A stretch of 64,000 nt of DNA from Acanthococcus lagerstroemiae (GCA_031841125.1 CM063112.1:29352603-29416602); one strand, 5' to 3'; shown: positions 23,679-35,239, counted from the first letter of the stretch. Notes: generated by a model not told the origin, from the sequence alone. A program made the numbers and translations.

Positions 23679-26600
23679 CCTAAAATCTTTGAGCCCTACT
23701 ACTTCAAAAGTCATTCAGTTCAAAAATACTGAAACACGTTTTTTTCAAAACGCACTTCAGCGGACAAGGCTGTCTCGAAAACTGGTATTCCATTTTTTTT
23801 TTCATTCATTATTACAGCATTATCTACTGCTACTTTCGGAACAGGTTGAAGAGTTCGTCACGAACAAAATTCAATTTCAAAATTGGGAAAATAAAAAAAT
23901 GTTTGAATGAAAGTTTACTGAGTAAACTGTCAATCACGGTTAAAGATGACGACGAATCGCAGCTCTTTTAAAAAAGAAACAAAAACTATTACTACCGCCT
24001 ACTGCCTATCTCGAAATTTGAAGGCGCCGGAAAATTGAAAACTGCGCACAACTTCATTCAAGTTTTATTTAAAATCGGTGGAGCTTCTCCAGTAGGGACG
24101 TACCGAAGAATTCTTCCGGGGAGGGTGTAAAATTGTGAAAGTCTCAACCGACTCAATTCAGAATTTCCAAGTATCAAAGCAAAACAAAACAAAACAAAAA
24201 AAACTTGACCTGTTGGATTTTCCCAACTTCTCAACTTAATTCCCAAGTATCAAAGCAAAAAGAAAGGGAAAAAAACTTTTAACTTGTTGGATTTTCCCAA
24301 CTCGTCTGACTGAAATGGTAAATTTTCATAAGTTACCCCCCCCCCCCCATATCGGTACGTCCCTGCCCTTCAGTATTAAAGGCAGACAATTCAGGTCCGT
24401 AAATCTGTGCTATAAACCCATTCATTACCTTCGAAAAAAGAAAATCTGAATTAAAATGAGTAATCACACTAGCAATCAGAATTTTCTATCTTTCAAACTT
24501 TGAAAACATGTAGCCCCTTCAATTTTCATTATAAGCTGCACTTGTATCAACAATTGTTCCTTTCACCTAATACTACCACCTTGGGCTTCGCATACTAAGT
24601 TAGAACACCCTGTATGATGAGTTCAGACCGAGGTATCAAAAGTTGATGGGTTTTGATCAGTCTTACGGAATTCCGACGCACTGCAAATAACGCTGAATGG
24701 GTCTCATGAGTCTTGAATAGAATCTGATGGAAAATTTCGATTCAAGAACTTTGAAAAATTAAGCAATTTAGTACATGAAAAAATCTAACAAAAACTTACA
24801 TAACCATGTATTGTTTATCCTGAATACTGAAAAGGTAATACTCCTAACATTTCAAAAATTCAACATATTTAAGACAGGCAACAAATATCCATTACAGTTG
24901 AAGCGCTGTGTGGAAGAAGGACATTCAATCAATGTATTTCTTGTGAGACGAAGGCCCTTCTTCCACACAGCGCTTCAATTTTCGGTTGCATTTTCGAAGT
25001 ACATGCTATTCACAGCTTTCTTGACACGAGAATACATTCAACTCGATGAAATTTCACTTTAAAATTACCAACTTTACAATCCAATTTTCTTTTTCACTGT
25101 TTCATTGAATCCACTCTAATTGTAGCAAGCGGTCAACAGTACATTGAAAATGCAACAAAAACTTTAATCACAATTCGTTGTCTATCTTGAATACCCAAAA
25201 GTCAGACCAAGTCAAAACTTGAAAGGTTAAAAAAAATTTTATCCAACTTTCCAAAATTCAAATTTTTGGACTCGTATTGCCCTATCAATACAAATTTTTC
25301 CAACTCAGGAGATTTGTAGCCCTTTCAATTTTGAGAATAGGCCGTGCACGTACATTACTACATTTTTCTGGTTTCTTTTACCGGGAATAATAATCACTTT
25401 TCTTTTTCCCTCACCTAAGCTGGGGCATTCCGTAGGCATCAAGTCTCAACGATGTCGTTAATAAATCTCTCATCAGTCTAACGAGTCCCAGCATCTATAG
25501 AATTCTATCAATTCTCAACAAATCTCCAGAAAATCTCTTTCTTCCGTCTCAGTCTTCCGGATTTCAATGAATCCCGATGATTCTCAAAAGAAGGTTAACG
25601 AGTTCCAAGTACGGACGGGGAAGCAGTAAAAAGTTTCTCATAGGTCTTAAATAGTACTGACAGCACCTTATTGAGTTTAAAGCCTCTAAACGAGTCTCAA
25701 CAGTCTTATCAAATTTTAATAAGATTTGAACAGTAATTATGGTCTAAAAGGAGTCTCATTCAGTGATATAATCCTAACAGTGTTTGAAGGCCTCTTAAAC
25801 ACCTTCTTATAGACTCAAAGGGAGTTAATCCGGAAGAGCGATCTATTATTTCTACCATTGTTACTCAGTTCATATTTGACTCCCCATAACTACGGGTGAG
25901 CTCCTCAGACCTGTTTTATCCAAACAACTGATTAACAATAAAAATTATTACGTTCTCTCACAACCAATTTTTCAAAGTCGCCCTATAACTTTTTGCGAGC
26001 TGGGTCTATCGTAACTCAAGATCATTCCGATCTATAAAATAGGGGCTGAATTATGCACGATCCAAAGATCAAGACCACCGACTTCAAGATTTGCCCATCC
26101 TTGAGCACGCAAGCACAACTACAACGATAATAACGATACTTACACTCGGGATGTTTCCTCCAGGAACTGGCTTCATCATTGTGTACATATTATCACCACC
26201 TGAATGACACGAACGTACGATATAAAATAATCTAACGATCTGTCGATATTAGCTAAACGCGATGCAGCAGAAATGCGTCGGCCAATTTTGAAAACGTAAT
26301 TTTCACGGGAAAAGTCGAGGATCGACACTGGGTCGTAAATTTTGTATTGAGTGTATTTCGAAATTATGGTAATCCTTGAAAACGAAAAATTATATACAGT
26401 AGCCAGGTTTCGTTCTGCTTTTTCTTGCGAAGAGTTATTTCAAATGCTCAAATACCTTGAGGACTAGGCATTATAGGTGTTCCGGGTCCTGGAGGCCCTG
26501 CTGAACCGGGTGGTCCCTGGAAATAATAAGTGACGTCAGGATTTCATTTTCAAATTAACATTACGTAATCGAACGAAAAAAAAAATACTCACTCCGTACG

Positions 26601-29600
26601 TGCTGGGGGAGGATGAAGAATAATTCATAGGCTGGAACAAAAAATCATAAATTTAAAAAATATATACGTAAATTTTGATGGAGTAAGCTACCAAAGTATT
26701 TCAGCCTACATGGAGTTCTTTGAAGAATCTGCACACGCAAATAGCTCGGGTCTTAAATTGCAAAGCGCAATTCGCAGAGGGTCTATAATGATATGATATG
26801 TCTCAAATCGCAGCACGCATCTCTTATAGAGTTCAAAGTACACAGGGGGTTCCAGCTGAGTACGCCAAACCGACAGGTGAGAGGAATCAAAAACCTTATG
26901 TACAAGTCTGACCCACACTTAAGACTGAATAGGCTAACAGTCTTCAAACTTGGAAAAATACCTAATTTTCATCGCAAATCTAATTACCGATTTTAATTTA
27001 GTATTCCTCCTCCCTCCACCCCAAAAAAAAAGAATCAAAGGGTAGAACATCGAAAGGGTAAGAAAGATTTCCCGAACTGAATTACATACTATTGATGTTG
27101 AAGGGGCAACACCAGTCTTCGAATTCTAATCATAAAATTTGAGTGTAATTTTTGAAGCGCCCTACTTTCAACTTTGTAGCCTTTTCAATTTTTAAGACAG
27201 GCAACAGATAAATTAATTTTCAGGGCATTATCTACTGCTACCCTCAAAAACAGATAACAAAGGAATTTCCAGGGACAAGTTTATTTCTAAAACTTGACAA
27301 ATTTCATGAAATTTTGCGCAATTTGAAAATCTGTGCGCGAAAGTTTATCGAACAAAACGTCACTCATTGTTTAAGGTGGCTATGAATCGTGGCTACTTAG
27401 AAAGAGAAATAAAAATTACTATTACCGCGTATGGCCTAATTTTCATCTTGAATATCAAAGAGCTACAAGAACTGGAAATTGTGAATTTCAAAAATTATAC
27501 TCAAATTTTATTATTTGAATTCGAAAACTGGAGTACAACTTTCAATATCAAAAGTAAGTAATACAGTTCAGCAAATTTTTGTGACCCTTTCGAGGTTGTA
27601 TCTCTTAATTATTACCACAAAACAAATTCTGAATTGAAATTAATAATCGATTCGCAATGAAAGACTTATAACGCATTTGACAGAAGATTCTCAAAAATAT
27701 TCTTCAAAGTGAATATTCTCGAGCATATTTGAAAATGTTTTCAAAAAAGAGAACGCTCGAGCAATCGTCAACCTTGAGTAGAAGTCGTCTAATGCAGTCC
27801 AGCAATGAAGGAGAACTTAGCATGCTCAAGCATAATAAACAAATGAATACTGAGAATGGGTTCAGATGAATTTACGTTTCATAATGCTTGAGCACGTTCT
27901 CATGAAAATTAACTAAAATAACAGGAAATATTTCTGGACATTTGTAGAATTTGGGAATAATTTCAACATCTGACAATTATATGAAATTCTGAGAAACTAC
28001 AATCTCACAAAACGGTTCGGAACACCACATCGGCTGCTCTTCACCAACGTGCAAAATTGGTAGGGTTACACCATTTTGTTAAGATCTAAATTTGATGAGT
28101 AATACCGGTCTGTTTTCAGGAGTAAGAATTGGAACATTCAAGATCCTTGAGATTATTAAACGTCATACTGAAAATTAAATTAAGGGGCAAGTGTAGTCAG
28201 ATTCTATGCAACTACTCAAACATTACTCTGTTGGGCAATTTAGTTCATTCAGGGGCAGCCCAGGGTTTACCGACAGGCACAAGCATCGACTTGAAGTGGC
28301 CGAATTTTGACCATGGCGTATGCCACCAGCCAGACACGGCGCTGTAAATGAAAAGCTACGGAACAGATACGAAAAAACTTTTCCGGCGAGTGCTTGTAGG
28401 CGGCCTTAATCTCAATCCTGGGCTGTTCAAGGGACAATAATCCCAACAAATAATAAAACCAGAAAAACATTTTACTTGGACAAAAATGACTGCCAGTTAC
28501 ATTAAGGAATCTCGAAACTACCAAGCTGAATTCTTCTGAACAACGAAAGCTATAATAATCATAATCAAAATGACTGGTGTGCAATATTAGTACTGTTTTT
28601 TGTCAGCAATGTGATGGCAAGAGCATAGGGTCAGAAAGATAAGAAGCCATTTCACTTCATCTCTCCGCATCCTTCGAGCCGTTCGTGCTACTGTTACCAT
28701 CAAGTATGTAGGAGAAAACTCACCCCTGACGTATTTGGTTGCCAGTTAGGTCGTCCACCGCTGGGACCAGCCATTGACATAGGAGACATTCCAGCACTCG
28801 GTCCCGGTCCACCAGGGCCAGGACCTCCTAAGCTACTGTTTGGCGGTGGACCTCGCATTCCTCCTGGGCCATACGAGCCCGGGACGCCCATCGGACCCAT
28901 ACCTGCTGGTCCTCGGGGTGGATTCATTCGCGGATTCATCGGATTCATACTGGGCGGACCTGCAGAAACGAAAATATTTTAGGCACGCATAAACATACGC
29001 GATTCGGCTCCGAAATCATGAACAACTGTACAAGGTACCGGTACAAACACATAAATCGACATAAATTCCAACGTTATTGGTGGTTATAACAGATATACAG
29101 GGTGTTCCAGCATAACTGAAGGAAAAAAATCTTCTGACGAGTTGTCTTTCAATATGCAAACTTGCTTATTTTAATGAATGGCAAGAAGCTTTGAATTATG
29201 TTCTGACCTATTGACACGTTTCGTGACGTTACTGCTAGTCAAATGAATTGGAGGGGCTAGATTAGATGTAACTGAATTTCAATCTACATACGTCTTTGTA
29301 TATTTGGATTCAAAGATTCAAACGTTAGGACTTTCCGGAAAGATGTCACCGGCTCACTAAGTGATAACTCCTGATGAATACAATAAAAATTATGCTGAGA
29401 AGATGTAGCCTATCCCGGATGACTTAGAAGGTTAATTATTTCGTTGGAATACATAAATTTATAAGTTTTCAACATTCTAGACCCAGAGTATTAAAACTGA
29501 TTTTGAGGATTTTTCTAGGCCGGCAAATTACAGATTTTCCAAATAGCCTTGATTTTTCTTTAAAAAATTGAATAACCTTCAAATTGGCCAGAAACCAACT

Positions 29601-32600
29601 GAAGAACCGTTAGACATTTTATGCGGTCAATTAAAAGTATCACAGCGCCGTTTTTTTTTCTTTTTTTGAACATAGGGGCGACGAAAAATCTTTGGCCTAA
29701 GGCCGGCTAAGCCCCTTAATCCAGCACTGAGGTACATACATCCATACATGAAAATCCAATGTACCCAACAGTAAGATAATAGTAATGCATAATTTCCTAT
29801 CATTTTACAGACAGTGGCTGACAAAGTTGAGAGGGGAGTGTCGAGTTGAAAGCATTTTTTGCTCGGAAGAGGGGACATTTAGGTAAGATTCGTAATAAAA
29901 GCTACATTTGAAGGTTAAATGCGCCTTTACTTTTTGAAAATAAACAACATGCTCTCAAAATTTGATTGTACTCATCAAAAGCTGTTTTTCGGTGAAGTAC
30001 TTTACAATTATGCTGAAACACCCAGAGTGGTAAATCAATCATATACATTATTTGCAAAGCGTGTTATAACTCACATTGCAGCAGTTAGCACGTTAACAGT
30101 CCGAAATAATAACATCAAGCGATATAGCAACCGAGTAGTAGGTAGATACATGTTATATAAATTCAAGCACAAGAGAAAATAATAAAAATTAGCGTTTTTC
30201 AAAGTACAACAGGTTTTCAATAAGTGCTGGAGATCGAACCCCGTTCTTCACAATACATGTTTACATAAGTATCGGTCTTTTGTGTAGGATAAATAATAAG
30301 AACAAGGACAACACAGTAGGTAAATCGTGCGTTAAGATAAGACACAGAACGGCTGAACAACAAAAATTCCAAGCGACGTATTCACAGTAGACTAAAATCT
30401 CGTAATACACAGCACAAACAAATCGAGCTCAGTTCATATTTTCATAACCAGAGCGAAATAACGAAGCACGAGCACTCAAACTCTATCGAAACACCCGAAT
30501 GGCCCAGAGTATCAGATTTATAAAAACCCCAAGGTCACATATTATTAAATATAATAACCAACACAGTAGACTACAGCAAGACTCCACAGATAGAACATAA
30601 AACCTTCAAGCGAGAAATTGAAATCAAAGAGAAGTTTTGAATGCTGCATCAAAATTTTAATTCCCTTGCGCAGTTTTTCAAATTCAAATAATGTTTTTCA
30701 CTAATTACAACAAAAGTGATACTAAAATATTGTTTTTTGTTTAATCGAACATTAATCATACAAGATGCAGGCATAAAAGCCTATGATTAGTAACACCTTT
30801 CTCCCTCCCCCGAGAACACTAACAACGAACGGCACAAGCAAACAACAAGTGAACGTATAAGAAACAGTGCATGTGTATATACTGTAGTTAAAAAATAATA
30901 ATATGCAAAGGTAATGAACAAACAGATCCTACCTTGCCAACCTACATACTCTCCGCCTTCACCTATGGGAAGACAGAAAACATGACTAAAATAAAAACTG
31001 TTTAAAAATGGTAAAAAGTAATTAATTAATTATCGTTCGGCCATTTGGAATCTGGGATGGGAATCAATGGGCGCTGAAATCGAAGAACACATGCACGACA
31101 CTTTCGTCTATCATTATATTCCATGCACAAAAATACTGAAAACCTTGCGAAAATTAGTTTCATTCGAGCGACTTTCGTTAAGAAAAGAAATCTGAAATTC
31201 ATATTACGAGGTTATAAAGTGAAACCAAACAGAGGTTAACCGCTCTACGAAACCCCGGTTATTCGAATACTTTCAAAACACAACGAAACTTACCTTGTCT
31301 GGATGGATCAATTGCATTAGGCATCATTGGTTGACCAGGAGGCTGTAAAATTAGAAAAACCAATGTTAATGTACATCACCACCGGTGAAATATTTCGGCT
31401 TTAACAGAAAATGAACTTACGCCGTTGAAATCGCCACCCATTTGTGGCATTCTGACGTTTGGTCCTCGTGGGCCAGCGTATCGTGGATTACCCATGAACG
31501 GCTGAAAGGAATAAGAAATGATCACATCAAAGTCATCAAAATTACCCGCATACGTCGAAGATGTATGAGATTCAACTTACGGCAGGAAAGAAACTACTAA
31601 TCGGTCCGCCTGGCATTTCGCCTGGTGGCATTTGCCCGATGGGACTAGGAGCTGGCCCAGCGTTCTACAAACAGAAAATTAATCGTTAATTTTTCGATCC
31701 AATACAAAAAATGTTAGAAAAGAGGCTTCCCTCTACAAAGGTTTATTGTCCGCAAACTAGCTCACTGAATTCGTCATCGCCTGATTATGAACCCATAAAA
31801 ATTTCAATTCTCAACGGTCCTCCTAGACTACGCTATGAGACGATATCCTCAACTACCATACTACATTTTTGCACCAGGCACTACAAACTTTAAATCAGTT
31901 TTTCTCAAAACTATCGTTTTCGCAGAAGGCCCGTTTTCCAGCAGGCTTTTCAATTCTAAGCAATGATGAGCAAGACGAGTTCACTTGAAAAATGAACTTA
32001 GATGACCATTAAGATAAAATTCACCACTCTCGTTGACAGATCACTATAGATTGTTGAAATCACGAGTTTTAAAATCATTCGTTTACCAAGAGAGCGCTTA
32101 TGTAGCTTTCGAACACATTGATTCTTATGATCCTGAGCTTGTAATTTTGTGATAGAAGGAGAGCTCTGTCGTTACTGAAAGCTGATCAAATTCAACGAGC
32201 TGGAGTTCTCAAGCTGAACTGTTGATAATTTTGGAGCTCGGTTCGTTTATAAGGAGTTTTAAGCAAAGAAGTTAGCTTTAAACTTTTCAGAGCTAGCTCT
32301 TGGTCATCTCCCTTATGCTTTAATAGGCAAATGTTCAAAACTTCGGCTCTTTTGGTAAGCTTACAAGTTTTAAAGTTCAAGTTCTTAAGCTCAGCTCTGA
32401 AGCACTTTAAAAAGCTCTAGCTTTTAATCGTATCTAACTAAAGGCCAATTTTTTTTTCCTTTTTCTGTTATTAAAGACCACATTTTCAACGTCTGTGGAT
32501 ACGGCAACTGATCTCCGATAAAGATTATTTCTAAGTCAACATTTTCTCAAAACTACCTACGGTAAGCGCCCATGTTGTTCGAAGAACTGATTCGTTACCA

Positions 32601-34114
32601 ATGATTTTGTTTTGAACTAAGATGATACGAAGAATGCTTCCCAGCCATCACCAATAGCTCATCATTACTATCATCTCTATTTCCATGATTCTAATGTTTG
32701 AGACCACGGCTACGCTCAAAACAAACGGCCGTATTCACAGAAGATGAAAAGGAATTCAGAACTCTCGAAAAGGCTGCTTTTTTTAACATTTCAAATAGCC
32801 TAAACTCTTCTTTTCGAAAAAGAACATTTATAAATACGGCTTCAAGTCAAATAAATTTTCCCAAGTAACTTACGTGAATATTTCCATTTACACTGTAGCC
32901 GGAATTTACAAAACCCTGAAATGTGAAATGAGAGAGAAAAACAAAGGTTCATAACAAGTTCAAAATATCTAAGCGATGAAACTATGGCTACTATGCAAAA
33001 AAAAAAAAAAAAAAAAAAAACCATATGAATTCACCGACTACGGAAGAACTAAACTTCAGGTTAGAACTTACATAATCATGGAAAGCTTTTGCCTCACTAG
33101 AATGTTCGCAGGTATCTCGTCGTTCAGGAGCAGCACAGTATAGATCCCAAAATACACTACACAGAAAACCAAAATTAATAACATCGAAATTTCAACTAGT
33201 ACTCGGGGACATTACAACATTAGCAAGCTAAAACACTCACCACCACCACGAGTGAAGAAAACCGGGAGGTTCTCCGAGGGTTATATTTTTCTCCCATCGT
33301 ATCTACAAAAAATAAGAAACATTAGACACAGTCGAAGCTTTGTATTGTTATCAAACTTGAACTACTTTTCGTGTTTACCAAATTATTAGAAAGCAAAATT
33401 AGGAGCCATTGCATATACTAACGATAGAATATGTGTAGACTCAATCACTTACAAACAATAATCCTAAACAGTTTTACGAACTGTAATTATCGAGTAACAA
33501 ACAAGTTTATGAAACTAACATACAGTATTACAATATCACAAGCCTTATCAGTATCCATCACACTTACTTCAGTCAAGAAAGTTTGAGCAGCCTTCTGAGC
33601 TCCAACATGTAACAAGTATTCATATACATATAATGCTAACCTGAAAGAACAGAAACCGAAAATTATTTTGATTCCAACTTCACCGGATAAACTTTCACGT
33701 CACTAACATACATTTCACTGATTTCGGGAACTGCTGCTAGCAGACGTAAACTACTTTTATTCAAATCATTCAGGATTCACCTGAATGGTACTATTGAAAT
33801 TGCTGTATTTCAATTGTAGCTAGTTGGTTAATATTTTCAAAAGAGTGAGGATGAACTCGGCTGTGTTCTGTCAGAATTATCATACAGTGAACGTCCATTC
33901 AACGGTCTGGTCTACGTTAGAATGTGCTTATAGAATATAGTAGAAATCATTTGCATTTCAAATATTTTAGAAACTTTTTTGGTCAAGACGACAACAAAGC
34001 ACAGGCATTCCACCGCATTTGTACAGCGAGTTTCTATACTAATATCATCAAAACTTACTTTTCGCGAGCTTGGGCATCGGAAGGAACAGTCGACGGTTTA
34101 TTCTTCCCATACAT
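15722..34114 (-). CDS. Ssdp: Ssdp / SSBP2-3-4 family transcription cofactor, 14 coding exons (524 aa)
   Basis: Joining 14 minus-strand exons gives one open frame of 524 residues. Exons: 34114-34059, 33640-33568, 33302-33241, 33156-33072, 32915-32874, 31664-31581, 31501-31421, 31342-31294, 30962-30933, 28959-28724, 26631-26593, 26516-26456, 26199-26144, 16342-15722. All introns are GT/AG and all phases agree. The first 92 residues are near-identical to my memory of the SSBP LUFS/LisH domain ([62 protein letters not shown]). A long Gly/Pro/Met-rich region with the PPG, NPMNP and GTPRE blocks of the family follows. Known role: nuclear SSDP binds and stabilises Chip/LDB1, which bridges LIM-homeodomain factors at enhancers. 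The start codon is the family start ([17 protein letters not shown]). Vertebrate members have about 360-390 residues, so this one is long because of exon 14. Confidence 0.97.
17820..18060. repeat. Degenerate GACTCA/CAGACT-rich tract
   Basis: About 15 occurrences of AGACT, GACTC or CAGACT at irregular 8-20 bp spacing (for example CAGACTCCTTCAGACTTGTT). Related texture, on the complementary word GAGTCT/ATGAGTC, appears at 20150-20460, 24620-24760 and 25430-25830. Confidence 0.6.
18252..18530. mobile_element. GGGCCGTAC miniature element, copy 1
   Basis: Left GGGCCGTACCCAGGATTCAA, right TCTGGTACGGCCCTG, plus G-run and C-run inside. Shares ATAAATTTTTTCCTC and TTCTCAACCCATTTTTTCGTG-like text with the copy at 19041. 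Confidence 0.78.
19041..19228. mobile_element. GGGCCGTAC miniature element, copy 2
   Basis: Left CAGCCCGTACCCGGATTTAA, right CAGTACGGCCCTG, with internal ATCAAGATAAATTTTTTCTC as in copy 1. Both lie in the Ssdp last intron. A (TTG)-rich stretch (18990-19035) abuts the left end. Confidence 0.78.
20757..21700. repeat. Fold-back with about 240-bp inverted arms
   Basis: AAATTCGTATGGCGTG, AAGTAAGTAACGGA, CAACTCATTCTAAGGTGGTA and TACAAAGTTTCAACTCGCTA in the left arm reappear inverted between 21560 and 21680. A second, smaller inverted pair (GTTGATCTTC / GAAGATCAAC at 21297 and 21433) is nested in the loop. Confidence 0.88.
22565..22687. repeat. Tandem duplication, about 60-bp unit
   Basis: GGGGGACCACAAAAGTTTGC, CTTCTGGACCGTCAATTTTT and TCTGACTTGGACGTTTCG occur twice in succession with one substitution (CCCC to CCTC), so the duplication is recent. 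Confidence 0.9.
23640..23677. repeat. (CA)n microsatellite
   Basis: About 16 consecutive CA dinucleotides after ACAAACACAC. Confidence 0.95.
24092..24367. mobile_element. GGGACGTACCGA miniature element with internal duplication
   Basis: Left AGTAGGGACGTACCGAAG and right TATCGGTACGTCCCTG are inverted copies. The middle contains a tandem duplication: AAGTATCAAAGCAAAA and TTGTTGGATTTTCCCAACT each occur twice, about 75-95 bp apart. The C-run at 24338-24348 is near the right end. Confidence 0.8.
24898..24978. repeat. Perfect 23-bp hairpin in Ssdp intron 13
   Basis: TTGAAGCGCTGTGTGGAAGA+AGG (24898-24920) is exactly complementary to 24956-24978, with a 35-nt loop. No element boundary or TSD was seen. 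Confidence 0.85.
25430..25830. repeat. Degenerate AGTCT/GAGTC tract
   Basis: Repeated words AAGTCTCAAC, CAGTCTAACGAGTCC, GAGTCTCAACAGTCTTAT and GGAGTCTCATT at irregular spacing. Complementary in texture to 17820-18060. Confidence 0.55.
26144..26199 (-). CDS. Ssdp: Ssdp exon 13 (residues 300-318)
   Basis: Encodes [19 protein letters not shown], the family motif (S)DNIYTMxxPVPPG. The donor GTAAGT opens the 9.8 kb last intron. Confidence 0.95.
26456..26516 (-). CDS. Ssdp: Ssdp exon 12 (residues 280-299)
   Basis: Encodes [20 protein letters not shown], the conserved [10 protein letters not shown] block. The donor GTATTT is weak (no G at +5). Confidence 0.92.
26593..26631 (-). CDS. Ssdp: Ssdp exon 11 (residues 267-279)
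   Basis: A 39-nt symmetric exon encoding [13 protein letters not shown], equivalent to IPYSSSSPGTY in vertebrates. Donor GTGAGT. Confidence 0.94.
28724..28959 (-). CDS. Ssdp: Ssdp exon 10 (Gly/Pro/Met-rich, residues 188-266)
   Basis: Encodes a low-complexity segment beginning [20 protein letters not shown] and ending [27 protein letters not shown] and GRPNW are SSBP hallmarks. Acceptor CTGCAG, donor GTGAGT. Confidence 0.96.
30933..30962 (-). CDS. Ssdp: Ssdp 30-nt micro-exon 9 (residues 178-187)
   Basis: A 30-nt exon between CCCATAG and GTAGGA encodes [10 protein letters not shown]. It keeps phase 1 on both sides, so exon 8 can also join exon 10 in frame. Being symmetric and tiny, it is a candidate alternative exon. 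The vertebrate sequence as I recall it has no counterpart. Confidence 0.75.
31294..31342 (-). CDS. Ssdp: Ssdp exon 8 (residues 162-177)
   Basis: Encodes [16 protein letters not shown] and ends one base into a Gly codon before GTAAGT. The PNxxDPxRQG block is conserved in SSBP proteins. Confidence 0.94.
31421..31501 (-). CDS. Ssdp: Ssdp exon 7 (residues 135-161)
   Basis: Encodes [20 protein letters not shown] then MGGDFNG. PFM..RYAGGPR..IRM is a conserved SSBP block. Phase 0 at both ends. Confidence 0.95.
31581..31664 (-). CDS. Ssdp: Ssdp exon 6 (residues 107-134)
   Basis: Encodes [20 protein letters not shown] followed by PISSFFPA, the start of the Pro/Gly-rich region. Equivalent to the APSPVLGN..MPGGPI stretch of vertebrate SSBP3. 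Phase 0 at both ends. Confidence 0.94.
32874..32915 (-). CDS. Ssdp: Ssdp exon 5 (residues 93-106)
   Basis: A 42-nt symmetric exon encoding [14 protein letters not shown]. It has no match to the vertebrate sequence as I recall it and could be skipped without changing frame. A run of about 20 A lies in the preceding intron (33000-33020). Confidence 0.85.
33072..33156 (-). CDS. Ssdp: Ssdp exon 4 (end of LUFS domain, residues 64-92)
   Basis: Encodes [20 protein letters not shown] followed by SEAKAFHDY, the end of the conserved domain. Acceptor TGTGTAG, donor GTAAGT. Confidence 0.96.
33241..33302 (-). CDS. Ssdp: Ssdp exon 3 (residues 44-63)
   Basis: Encodes [20 protein letters not shown], the most conserved block of the family. 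The donor is GTGAGT and the last codon (Cys) is split TG|T with exon 4. Confidence 0.96.
33568..33640 (-). CDS. Ssdp: Ssdp exon 2 (LisH helix, residues 19-43)
   Basis: Encodes [20 protein letters not shown] and ends FLTE before GTAAGT. This is the LisH dimerisation helix pair of the LUFS domain. The acceptor is TTTCAG, and the exon starts with the G that completes Lys19. Confidence 0.96.
34059..34114 (-). CDS. Ssdp: Ssdp exon 1 (residues 1-18, start codon)
   Basis: Encodes the conserved N-terminus [18 protein letters not shown] and ends two bases into a Lys codon before a GTAAGT donor. Any 5' untranslated exon further upstream was not identified. Confidence 0.95.
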
Positions 34115-35239
34115 TCCGTTTCTTCAGATCTTCAATGGTTAAAATGTACAAAGATGACCCGCAATAAAAAAATTCCGAAGACGAGCAAAACGCTATTGGC
34201 TGATCTCGTACTTAACTGTACCGAGTATCGCTCGATGATACCAATTAGCTACTCTACTAATAGAAAATCAATACGTTAGTTTTACCACGCAAATGTCCGG
34301 CATTTGGTAAAATACTAGCACATAGTAATTTATGAATAAGTGAAACAACGAAGCAATTCACTAATTTTTACTATTTTCCTAGCATTAAAATTACGTAAAC
34401 AACTCCCAAGATTAATTAAAGATGGAGTCTTGCGCTTATTTTCTTGACAAGACAATGTTATCAATATTGCTGATCAAAAATTCGTAAAAACGAAAATCGA
34501 GGATAATAGTTGGTAAATTTTGGACTTTTTTCATGTGTTTCCGTGGCATCCCGCAAATAAACAAACCAAATTATTTAAGAAAAAAACCCTGTAATATACC
34601 GGAGTTAAGGTCCTTTTTCTTTTACTATATATAGGGAATCAGATGGAGGAAAAAAGTTAGCAGGCCAAAGTTGTCATAATTATAAATCTTCACTAGCTCA
34701 CCCTAGCGAAGTTTTTCGAAAATCGCAAGAAATAACAGCTGTATTTGATGTGTGTGTGTGTGAGAGAAAGTTTGGCTCATGCGCCGCCGTTGATGTGAAA
34801 TAGGCGCCACCAGTGTTATACATTTTGGGCACCTTGTGCCTTTTTCAAATTAAAAAAAATCTGTTTTCCTCTAAGCTCGTTTGAAATGAAGACACCGTTG
34901 CTACTGAGTGATTATATCATTGGCGCACAGGGGCACCCAGGTTTATTGTAGAAAACCGAGAAAATGGAAATTAAATCTTTGATTTTGAAAAACAAATTAA
35001 CAGGTTGGAACTGGCAACTTGATTTGCTTTAAATATGTTGAAACAAATCCGGCATACATTGCCAAACCATACACTGTTGTAAGTATAAAAACCATCAAAT
35101 GTTGATTCCTCATCTTCACAACACAATAATAAAATAGTTTCAATTGTGTACAGACAAAACAACCTAAACTGAATCTCTGTAAGCAGAAGCAACCTGCAAA
35201 CAGTCACAAAACTTTTAGAATGACCTGAAAAGAATACAA
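34115..35239. other. Ssdp upstream region, no exon recognised
   Basis: Intergenic sequence 5' of the Ssdp start codon. A short (TG)n is at 34748-34764. The promoter and any 5' untranslated exon should lie here but I could not place them. Confidence 0.4.

Larger units (their letters stand above)
20461..24616. mobile_element. 4.16 kb element with about 31-bp TIRs and 8-bp target duplication
   Basis: The left end TAATACAGGATGTTCTAACT continues GAGAATGCGAAGC. The complement of the right end is CATACAGGGTGTTCTAACTT continuing AGTATGCGAAGC. About 28 of 31 positions pair. ATGAGTTC lies immediately outside both ends (20453-20460, 24617-24624), inside the GAGTCT-rich host texture. The interior holds a fold-back, a duplicated 60-mer and a smaller nested element, but no transposase that I can recognise. 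Superfamily uncertain; the 8-bp duplication would suit hAT. Confidence 0.7.
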
